From NCBI GenBank assembly GCA_027023165.1, contig JALVWX010000247.1, forward strand, positions 1-6,026: DNA of 6,026 nucleotides, in the 5' to 3' direction. Position 1 is the first letter of the stretch. Each line of letters opens with the position of its first letter. Of the stretch, positions 1 through 4,340 are shown piece by piece. A model generated the notes under the pieces. It had not been told where the DNA came from, made no database searches, and was given only the letters and a program-made list of their open reading frames with translations. This DNA is from Thermococcus sp. GTDB taxonomy: Archaea > Methanobacteriota_B > Thermococci > Thermococcales > Thermococcaceae. A program made the translations under genes and the position numbers.

Positions 1-26
1 AAGATTATCAAAGCGCTGACTCCCAT
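1..26 (-). CDS. Possible 5' end of a minus-strand gene (first 8 codons only)
   Basis: An ATG at 26-24 on the minus strand opens a frame reading MGVSALII before the window ends. It is supported only by context: a TATA-like TTTAAA at 63-58 lies about 34 bases upstream, the same geometry as the other genes here, and a G-rich stretch (GTGGGGAT, 38-31) sits where a ribosome site could be. The gene would lie downstream of trm10 on the same strand but with its own promoter. The product cannot be recognised from eight residues; the hydrophobic run might begin a membrane or Rossmann-type strand. It could equally be chance. Confidence 0.3.
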
Positions 27-40
27 GGCAATCCCCACTT

Positions 41-59
41 AACACTAAGGGAGAGTGTT
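41..59. repeat. Inverted repeat AACACT-(7)-AGTGTT between trm10 and the left-edge gene
   Basis: A perfect 6-base inverted repeat (41-46 with 54-59) is separated by seven bases. It starts at the TATA-like box and ends just before the expected start of transcription of the minus-strand gene at the edge. That is where archaeal repressors often bind. It also lies 23-41 bases past the trm10 stop codon, so a weak transcript-end hairpin is the other reading, although no clear T-run follows on the minus strand. Confidence 0.3.
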
Positions 60-63
60 TAAA
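58..63 (-). promoter_or_regulatory. Candidate archaeal TATA box for the gene leaving at the left edge
   Basis: TTTAAA on the minus strand is centred about 34 bases before the ATG at 26. This puts the expected start of transcription near base 34-36, so the leader would be only about 8-10 bases, as for other promoters in the window. Seen by pattern and spacing only. Confidence 0.35.
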
Positions 64-81
64 TGCCCTGTGGTTCAACCT

Positions 82-1194
82 TCAACAGTTGTAGCAGAGC
101 ATCGAGGCCTTCTTGAGAAGAATCACCCTGTAAAGCTTCCCCTTGATTATCCTTGGACTCGAGAGCTTGTTGAGGTGGTGTATCCTTCTTCTTTCCAGGG
201 CTATGAGGTCGAGCTCTCTAAGCACCTTCACGAAGTCCTCCCAGCGGATTTTGAGCCACTGGGAGTATTCATCGAAGAGCTCCTTCTCAACGACCCGGAA
301 GTCCTTTCCATCAACCCTATAGCGGATGGCCCTTTTCGGCAGTTCCTTCCTCAGGCGCCAGCGCGCGTGTAAAGGCTCCTGCATCTCGTAGACGGCCAGG
401 TCCATCGGCTTGCCCTCTACCATCATTTTCAGGATTATTCCAAGAATCCTGTTTATCCTGTCCGGGACTCCCGTGACGTCGCCCCTGAGGACTATCTTCC
501 TCCGGCGAACCTTTATGCCGGCCCTCTCAAGCTCCTCGCCGATCTTTGGCGTGGTCTTCTTTTTGGTTCCGCCCGTGTCGACGATTCCGCCGATTACGAA
601 GGCCCTAACGTCAAAGTCTCTCTCGCTTAAAACATCATCGGCCCAGGGATCGAGGAGAACAACCTCGTCTATCCCCTCCTCAGCCAGAAACTCCGATGTC
701 GGCCCGTTGTAAACGGTTATCCTGTCCAGCGGGCCGTTGAACATTCTCCTGAACTCGCCGTTGGCCCATGTTACTGCAAGCTCACCGCCGGTAAAGTAAT
801 CGCGGAGGAGTCCGTAGCATTGAACCGCCTGGAGGCAGATTTTGCCCTTCTCGTTCTGGCTGTGCTTGTCCCAGTGATATAGGTCGATGACGAAGCGGGG
901 CCAGTCGGGCAGTCTCTCCAACAGGTCCTCTCTCCCAACGACGGTTTCAAACTTTCCCACCATGCAGGAGGGAACGTAGGCGTAGTGGGAGCCTTCAACG
1001 CGCCTTCCGTTCAAATCCCACGCGGAGACCGTTTCCTCGGGAACGCGAACGACGGCGCCCTTGCCGTAGAAAACCTCAATCGCCATGTCCTGGAGGACGT
1101 TCCGGGACTTCCTGAAGCGTTTCGAGAGTGCACCAACGCTCTCCACACCCTTTTCTCTCAAAATATCCCTGAATACATCGGCGAGCGTCTTCAT
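82..1194 (-). CDS. trm10: tRNA (adenine/guanine-9-N1)-methyltransferase, Trm10 family
   Basis: This is the archaeal Trm10 SPOUT methyltransferase, which methylates N1 of the purine at position 9 of tRNA using S-adenosylmethionine; the Thermococcus kodakarensis homologue (TK0422) acts on both A9 and G9. In the 370-residue product I see an N-terminal tRNA-binding region (1-100), then the SPOUT domain with FVIDLYHWDKH (around 101-111), the family signature VIGGIVDTGG (around 200-209) and VPDRINR (around 243-249), then a basic helical C-terminal region. Starting at the second of two close Mets (1194) puts aspartates at 104, 206 and 245, which match, as I recall, the key residues of the T. kodakarensis enzyme. 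Starting at 1200 adds two residues. The open frame continues upstream to 1275, but that stretch contains the TATA box. The tail ends in CYNC, an odd CxxC at the very end. The gene is divergent from the membrane-protein gene and may be leaderless. Confidence 0.9.
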   Translation of the reverse strand: MKTLADVFRDILREKGVESVGALSKRFRKSRNVLQDMAIEVFYGKGAVVRVPEETVSAWDLNGRRVEGSHYAYVPSCMVGKFETVVGREDLLERLPDWPRFVIDLYHWDKHSQNEKGKICLQAVQCYGLLRDYFTGGELAVTWANGEFRRMFNGPLDRITVYNGPTSEFLAEEGIDEVVLLDPWADDVLSERDFDVRAFVIGGIVDTGGTKKKTTPKIGEELERAGIKVRRRKIVLRGDVTGVPDRINRILGIILKMMVEGKPMDLAVYEMQEPLHARWRLRKELPKRAIRYRVDGKDFRVVEKELFDEYSQWLKIRWEDFVKVLRELDLIALERRRIHHLNKLSSPRIIKGKLYRVILLKKASMLCYNC

Positions 1195-1220
1195 GGCCAT
1201 CGGTTGAGCCTTCCGGCAGG

Positions 1221-1229
1221 GGTTAAAAA
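1221..1229 (-). promoter_or_regulatory. TATA box of trm10
   Basis: The minus strand reads TTTTTAACC here, about 25 bases before the ATG at 1200 and 31 before the ATG at 1194. Transcription would begin near 1200, giving an almost leaderless message and favouring the ATG at 1194 or 1200 over the far-upstream ATG at 1275. No convincing Shine-Dalgarno sequence precedes either ATG. Confidence 0.6.
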
Positions 1230-1255
1230 GGTTTAGCTTCAGAGAACGGCAAGAA

Positions 1256-1262
1256 TTAAATA
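1256..1262 (+). promoter_or_regulatory. TATA box of the GT-C-like membrane protein gene
   Basis: TTAAATA preceded by the purine-rich AAGAA (a possible BRE) lies about 28 bases before the ATG at 1287, predicting a start of transcription within a few bases of the start codon. The trm10 TATA box lies about 30 bases away on the other strand, so the two promoters are back to back in a 92-base gap (1195-1286). Confidence 0.55.
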
Positions 1263-1286
1263 GAGGCGTTCCCACTCCAAACGGTA

Positions 1287-2900
1287 ATGTCCATGGACTG
1301 GAAGACTACCTATATGGTGTTTCCCCTAATACTCGTCGTTGCAGTTTCAGTTACTCTGAAATCAATACCGGGGCCGCCATATGGTGGAGACCTGTACTTT
1401 CACAATGGCATTGCGGAGGCAATTTATCGAGGAACCCCAGTTTTTCATGACCCCACAAATCTCCAAGGCTATGCGTTCTACCCTTGGCTTTATCATCTGC
1501 TGGTCTCCGTTCTTGCGTATCCCTTTGGGGATACAATTCCCGTAACAGTCCACATTATGCCGCCATTAATCCTGATGCTTTCAATGGTCGGGGTTTATCT
1601 ACTGGCCAAAGAGCTAACCAACAAAAACGTGGCTCTTCTTTCAGCAGGACTACCACTCGCCTTAGCTTTTCCCGAACCACATCCTCATGTTCTTCTGCAA
1701 ATGGTCATGCTCCCCTTCGCCTTCTGGGCACTCATTAGGTATATCAAACGGCCCTCTGTTCAAAACGGTGTTATCACGGGGACTATCTGGGGCCTCTCGG
1801 GTTTAACTCACGTACTCGGGACTTTTGGATTTGGAGCAATTCTGCTTACCAACGCGGCATGGGACTTTCTCAAGCAACCCCAGGTGGAAACCATTAAAAA
1901 ATGGGCGGTTCCATTGCTGAGTGGAACTGCCGTTCTAATGCTCTACTGGGGACCACTGTTGTTTGTGTACCATGGCCACACTCTCAACCCATACCAGAGC
2001 CTTGTAATGGCCCATTACACTGTTCTAAATTTTACGTGGGATACCCTGACTTTCTTTATCTCGTACTCATGGAAATCAATCCTGTCGTTCATTGCTTTGC
2101 TTGGGCTTTATTCAATGGTTAAAGACAAGAAAGGTATAGCATTTAGACTTCTGGCATCATCAATCGTGGGGCTGTTCTCCGCGGGCATCGTATTCATACT
2201 CATTGGAGATCCGCTTATAGCGTATAAGATGTATCTCTATCACTTTGCTCTCATGGGACTATTACTTATCCTTGGTTTGGATAGAATCCTCCGTGTCTCT
2301 CCCAAGACAGAGCGTTCATTTGCGGCAATTGCCATCATCCTACTTCTGCTCTCCACACTGACGATATCGAATTTCGTTTCAAACAAATGGACACAAAACG
2401 GGTTTAAGGAGTTTCCATTCAAGAATCTTCAAGCGTGGATCTTAAGCAACACATCCCTCAATGACGTGATTTTAAGCAATTATGAGTCCTCATTCATGGT
2501 ATTCTCAATCTCCGGGCGGAAAACAGTTCTTTTCAGAAGAACGCATGCATCACCATTTGTTGATTACAACCGCAGAAGCGCGGATATGATGGTTGCCTTA
2601 TTGGGGAACAACACCACAAAAAGTCTTGAATTGCTCAAATCGTATCATGTTCACTACATTTATATCGACGGGATGACTTCTAAGGATCCCCTTTGGGTTC
2701 CTATCCAATACCGGAAATATTTGGTGTCTAACGGCGTTTATTGTGATGTAAAATGGGTGCGCTATGATCCAGCGGATCCAGAAAGCACCAAGATAAAAGC
2801 ATGCGTTGCCAACTTCAGCGTTTCAAGAATTTCAACTTATCTGAGGGTCGTCTACAGGGATGAATGGTTCACGATTTTTGAGGTTGAATACCCAACGTAA
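1287..2900 (+). CDS. Multi-pass membrane protein, probable GT-C fold glycosyltransferase
   Basis: I do not recognise a named family; the call rests on architecture. The 537 residues start with one membrane helix (about 9-26), then a long loop (27-86) with an acidic-His site GGDLYFH (Asp35, His39) and FYPWLYH (64-70), then about nine or ten more helices up to residue 364, then a soluble domain (365-537). GT-C enzymes (STT3/AglB, PMT, ArnT types) use an acidic residue in the first outer loop to transfer sugar from a polyprenyl-phosphate donor, with the C-terminal domain outside the cell. Consistent with that, the tail carries N-glycosylation sequons at Asn388, 441, 442 and 509. There is no WWDYG motif, so it is not a canonical AglB/STT3. 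GC is about 46% in sampled lines, well below its neighbours, which suggests transfer. A second ATG at 1293 is possible; the TATA box fits the first. A polymerase-type or plain DUF membrane protein remains possible. Confidence 0.6.
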   Translation: MSMDWKTTYMVFPLILVVAVSVTLKSIPGPPYGGDLYFHNGIAEAIYRGTPVFHDPTNLQGYAFYPWLYHLLVSVLAYPFGDTIPVTVHIMPPLILMLSMVGVYLLAKELTNKNVALLSAGLPLALAFPEPHPHVLLQMVMLPFAFWALIRYIKRPSVQNGVITGTIWGLSGLTHVLGTFGFGAILLTNAAWDFLKQPQVETIKKWAVPLLSGTAVLMLYWGPLLFVYHGHTLNPYQSLVMAHYTVLNFTWDTLTFFISYSWKSILSFIALLGLYSMVKDKKGIAFRLLASSIVGLFSAGIVFILIGDPLIAYKMYLYHFALMGLLLILGLDRILRVSPKTERSFAAIAIILLLLSTLTISNFVSNKWTQNGFKEFPFKNLQAWILSNTSLNDVILSNYESSFMVFSISGRKTVLFRRTHASPFVDYNRRSADMMVALLGNNTTKSLELLKSYHVHYIYIDGMTSKDPLWVPIQYRKYLVSNGVYCDVKWVRYDPADPESTKIKACVANFSVSRISTYLRVVYRDEWFTIFEVEYPT

Positions 2901-2915
2901 CCACACATCGGCTGG

Positions 2916-2923
2916 TTTATAAA
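2916..2923 (+). promoter_or_regulatory. TATA box of the SMR-like gene
   Basis: TTTATAAA is a strong archaeal TATA box lying 16 bases after the stop codon of the upstream membrane-protein gene and about 35 bases before the ATG at 2954. The small transporter-like gene can therefore be transcribed on its own, even though it follows the larger gene on the same strand only 53 bases later. Confidence 0.65.
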
Positions 2924-2944
2924 TCCCAAGGGAGTAAGAACTGC

Positions 2945-2950
2945 GGTGGT
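2945..2950 (+). promoter_or_regulatory. Ribosome binding site (GGTGGT... variant GCGGTGGT)
   Basis: GGTGGT ends three bases before the ATG at 2954 and partly matches the archaeal anti-Shine-Dalgarno sequence. It is the only convincing ribosome site close to a start codon in the window. It sits close to the expected start of transcription, so the leader would be very short. Confidence 0.45.
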
Positions 2951-2953
2951 AAC

Positions 2954-3313
2954 ATGAGGTCGGTGACGTATCTCAGCCTCGCCCTCTCTCTGCTCTTCGC
3001 TGGAGTAAGCCCGATATTCTTCAAGCTCGGCCTCCAGGGCGTTAATGGGACGGGCCTTTCCCTCAGCGCCATCAAAGCTTTCCTGACCAACAGATACGCC
3101 GTTGTCGGGCTGGTCCTCTACGCTCTCTCTTCAATCCTGTGGCTGTTCTCGCTCTCGGAGCTTCCGGCGAGCCTCATGTACCCGCTCCTGAACCTCGCCT
3201 ACGTGGTGACGGTGGTTCTCGCGGCAACCTACCTCAAGGAGCCTGTTCACGTCCTCCGCTGGGTGGGAATCGGCCTGATAATAATAGGGAGCATACTCGT
3301 GGGCATCAACTGA
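2954..3313 (+). CDS. Four-helix SMR/DMT-type membrane protein, ArnE/ArnF-like
   Basis: A 119-residue protein with four predicted membrane helices (about 4-24, 48-68, 72-93, 101-118), the usual size and layout of the small multidrug resistance (SMR) fold. The second half, with SLMYPLLNL (73-81), YLKEPV (93-98) and a final GIGLIIIGS, resembles ArnE/ArnF, subunits that flip undecaprenyl-phosphate-aminoarabinose across the membrane. The first helix has no glutamate in place of EmrE Glu14, the residue that binds protons and drugs, so a classical drug/proton antiporter is unlikely. The gene has its own TATA box and a ribosome site that fixes the start. It lies 53 bases after a putative GT-C glycosyltransferase gene, a natural partner for a lipid-linked sugar flippase, though the two differ in GC (about 60% against 46%). 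SMR proteins work as dimers; whether this one is a homodimer cannot be seen. The family is fairly sure, the substrate is not. Confidence 0.8.
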   Translation: MRSVTYLSLALSLLFAGVSPIFFKLGLQGVNGTGLSLSAIKAFLTNRYAVVGLVLYALSSILWLFSLSELPASLMYPLLNLAYVVTVVLAATYLKEPVHVLRWVGIGLIIIGSILVGIN

Positions 3314-3324
3314 CCTACGAAAGA

Positions 3325-3332
3325 TTTTTAAA
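3325..3332 (+). promoter_or_regulatory. TATA box of tRNA-Glu
   Basis: TTTTTAAA lies 25-32 bases before the first base of the tRNA, so transcription should start a few bases before it. It begins 12 bases after the stop codon of the SMR-like gene, so its T-run may also serve to end that transcript. Confidence 0.6.
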
Positions 3333-3356
3333 CGCTCTCCGTTCCCTTATATCGAA

Positions 3357-3434
3357 GCCCCGGTGGTGTAGCCCGGTCAAACATGCGGGCCTTTCGAGCC
3401 CGCGCCCCGGGTTCAAATCCCGGCCGGGGCACCA
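3357..3434 (+). tRNA. tRNA-Glu (anticodon UUC), CCA encoded
   Basis: A full cloverleaf can be drawn by eye. The acceptor stem GCCCCGG pairs with CCGGGGC (3424-3430), followed by discriminator A and an encoded CCA (3432-3434). The D arm is GTGT with ACAT. The anticodon stem CGGGC/GCCCG carries the seven-base loop CTTTCGA with anticodon TTC at 3393-3395. The variable loop is short (4 bases) and the T arm is CCGGG-TTCAAAT-CCCGG. There is no intron. The GC-rich stems fit a hyperthermophile. The anticodon reads GAA and, by wobble, GAG. The TATA box precedes it at the expected distance. Confidence 0.95.
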
Positions 3435-3461
3435 TAATTCTAACAAACTTCGCCTTCGCGA

Positions 3462-3482
3462 CGTTGAAGCGAAGCTTCAACG
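3462..3482. repeat. Perfect hairpin, 9-bp stem with GAA loop
   Basis: CGTTGAAGC (3462-3470) pairs perfectly with GCTTCAACG (3474-3482) around a three-base loop. It begins 28 bases after the end of the tRNA. It could stop or process the tRNA transcript, although no T-run follows, or belong to a structured RNA or a transposon end. Confidence 0.6.
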
Positions 3483-3484
3483 CA

Positions 3485-3500
3485 CGGGACGACAGTCCCG
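3485..3500. repeat. Perfect hairpin CGGGAC-GACA-GTCCCG
   Basis: A GC-rich 6-bp stem with a four-base loop, only two bases after the preceding 9-bp hairpin, so the two would stack as tandem stem-loops in RNA or single-stranded DNA. TTGAGTTTGATCA follows, without the T-run of an archaeal terminator. Confidence 0.6.
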
Positions 3501-3503
3501 TTG

Positions 3504-3520
3504 AGTTTGATCAAGGTTCG
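3504..3520 (+). repeat. Direct repeat, copy 1 (TTGATCAAGGTTCG core)
   Basis: Fifteen of 17 bases match 3779-3795. Weaker similarity continues about 20 bases on both copies, ending in GAAAACTC against GAAAATTC with a one-base gap. It lies just after the tandem hairpins. Confidence 0.45.
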
Positions 3521-3550
3521 TAGCTCTTCTCGAAAACTCATTTATTGGAA

Positions 3551-3564
3551 GAGTTCTGTAACTC
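3551..3564. repeat. Small hairpin GAGTT-CTGT-AACTC
   Basis: A 5-bp perfect stem with a four-base loop inside the gene-poor gap. It is short enough to be chance and is listed because it is one of several in this stretch. Confidence 0.3.
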
Positions 3565-3653
3565 AAAGCCTTTACTCTAAGCGGGAACCTTCCACAAGCT
3601 ACCCAAGACGGTTTACACTGAAAAGACGCCCAGGGACGTCAAAAGAAAACAAA

Positions 3654-3665
3654 CCCCATATGGGG
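3654..3665. repeat. 12-base palindrome CCCCATATGGGG
   Basis: A perfect 12-base palindrome in the gene-poor gap, with no spacer, so it reads better as a site for a dimeric DNA-binding protein than as an RNA hairpin. No promoter is evident immediately beside it. Confidence 0.45.
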
Positions 3666-3751
3666 AACTCAAAGAGTATTCCCAAACATTAAGGCCAGAA
3701 ACGGAATGTAAGAACCTCTAAATGCCCCTTTAAGAGCTACAAACCTTTCGC

Positions 3752-3771
3752 CAGCCTTTTCTCAAAGGCTG
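3752..3771. repeat. Perfect hairpin CAGCCTTT-TCTC-AAAGGCTG
   Basis: An 8-bp perfect stem with a four-base loop, directly before the second copy of the direct repeat (3779-3795). The first copy of that repeat also follows a hairpin (3485-3500), so the gap has a repeated hairpin-then-repeat layout. Confidence 0.5.
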
Positions 3772-3778
3772 TGTGTGA

Positions 3779-3795
3779 AGCTTGATCGAGGTTCG
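3779..3795 (+). repeat. Direct repeat, copy 2 (TTGATCGAGGTTCG core)
   Basis: The diverged second copy of the repeat at 3504-3520, 275 bases downstream in the same orientation. The two copies differ at two positions over 17 bases and more beyond that. Confidence 0.45.
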
Positions 3796-3874
3796 CATGT
3801 CACTTTTGAAAATTCCCGGTTCTAGGGGGTTTGCTCTTTCACTTGCCGGTTTCTAATGTTTCGCGTTCTTCAGG

Positions 3875-3895
3875 CAACCCCCACTTAGGCGGTTG
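3875..3895. repeat. Imperfect hairpin CAACC...GGTTG
   Basis: Five base pairs (3875-3879 with 3891-3895), one C-C mismatch, two more pairs and an ACTTA loop. The look is faintly like the right-end hairpins of IS200/IS605-type elements, but no transposase or TnpB coding sequence can be read into it. Confidence 0.3.
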
Positions 3896-3944
3896 ATGGT
3901 GCACGCACGATGTGAAACCCAACCAACAACTGTATGAACAGAAA

Positions 3945-3952
3945 GATTTATC
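3945..3952 (+). promoter_or_regulatory. Candidate TATA box of the 120-residue orphan gene
   Basis: GATTTATC preceded by purines (AGAAA) lies about 29 bases before the ATG at 3978, predicting a nearly leaderless message. This spacing is the main reason to start the gene at 3978 rather than at the in-frame GTG at 3912. The 8-base palindrome ATACGTAT (3968-3975) covers the expected start of transcription and could be an operator. Confidence 0.45.
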
Positions 3953-3977
3953 TGAAGGAACACAAAGATACGTATTG

Positions 3978-4340
3978 ATGAAGATAGTAAAAGTTCCCAG
4001 CAATGACGACGTCGGTGTCATAACGGTTGGGACGCCCATCGAGGTCGAACTTGACATAGAGGTGAAGCCGCGGAAGGGAGAACTCATCCTCTGGGTGAGC
4101 AACCCGAACACGGTAAAGGTCGAAACGAGCAACGAAGTCGAACTGTACGAGTACGTTGGCTACTGGCAGCGGATCGACCCCGGGATAGTGTTCGTCAAGA
4201 GGAGAATCGTCCTGATCCCCGGGGAAACCATAGAGCAGAAACTCCCCCTTGATCTGCCCCCGGGCAGGTACAAGGTCGTCAAGTTCGCCTACGTGAAGGG
4301 GGCCAAGGTGAGGGTGGAGAAGGAGTTCACCGTCCGTTAG
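3978..4340 (+). CDS. Small beta-rich protein of unknown function
   Basis: I do not recognise this 120-residue protein. It alternates short hydrophobic and charged stretches, as in a beta sandwich: VGVITVGTPIEVELDIEV (about 12-29), a WVSNPNTVKVE segment (39-49), VFVKRRIVLIPGE (71-83) and a final LPPGRYKVVKFAYV (93-106). The order of a Pro-Gly-Glu turn, a leucine-rich strand and PPGRYKV is like Ig-like or transthyretin-like domains such as BsuPI-type modules, which is a guess at fold only. It has no signal peptide, membrane helix or cysteine, so it is probably cytosolic. Its GC matches the core genes. The in-frame extension back to GTG 3912 is unlikely because the TATA box lies within it. Its last 14 bases overlap the end of the convergent helicase gene. 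Confidence 0.7.
   Translation: MKIVKVPSNDDVGVITVGTPIEVELDIEVKPRKGELILWVSNPNTVKVETSNEVELYEYVGYWQRIDPGIVFVKRRIVLIPGETIEQKLPLDLPPGRYKVVKFAYVKGAKVRVEKEFTVR

Larger units (their letters stand above)
3435..3911. other. 477-base gene-poor gap after tRNA-Glu, rich in short hairpins
   Basis: I find no convincing coding region on either strand. The longest open frame (3501-3692 plus, 63 codons, TTG start) has no promoter or ribosome site and an implausible Arg/Ser/Lys-rich composition. GC is about 47% by line counts, below the neighbouring genes. The stretch contains a series of short inverted repeats (listed separately) and a diverged direct repeat (3504-3520 with 3779-3795). The position straight after an intact tRNA gene, the low GC and the lack of genes are what a decayed mobile element or an undescribed non-coding RNA would look like; the sequence alone does not choose between them. 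Confidence 0.5.

Noticed and set aside
27..41. GGCAA-T/C-CCCCACTTA shared with 3873-3887 (14 of 15 bases)
   Set aside because: One such match is about what chance gives in 6 kb, and the similarity does not extend in either direction.
1195..1275. Upstream extension of trm10 to the ATG at 1275
   Set aside because: It contains the likely TATA box, and with the start at 1194 the catalytic aspartates fall at the positions recalled for the T. kodakarensis enzyme.
1287..2900. AglB/STT3 oligosaccharyltransferase
   Set aside because: No WWDYG motif and the protein is too short for an archaeal AglB; only the general GT-C layout is similar.
3357..3434. tRNA-Glu as an integration site with a duplicated 3' end
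   Set aside because: No second copy of the tRNA 3' segment occurs in the window; an attachment site further away cannot be excluded.
3501..3692. 63-codon plus-strand open frame starting TTG, Arg/Ser/Lys-rich
   Set aside because: No TATA box at the right distance, no ribosome site, a rare start codon, composition unlike a folded protein, and it spans the palindromes. More likely translated non-coding DNA.
3801..3896. Possible TnpB C-terminal remnant plus right-end hairpin of an IS200/IS605 element
   Set aside because: The frame ending GNPHLGG is short, has a stop at 3807 and carries no TnpB motif; only the hairpin is faintly suggestive.
3435..3911. C/D-box sRNA, RNase P RNA or SRP RNA
   Set aside because: No paired RUGAUGA and CUGA boxes, no recognisable conserved cores, and GC too low for structural RNA of a hyperthermophile.
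3912..3977. Upstream GTG start for the orphan gene
   Set aside because: The added 22 residues look unlike the rest, and the TATA-like box lies within them at the right distance from the ATG at 3978.
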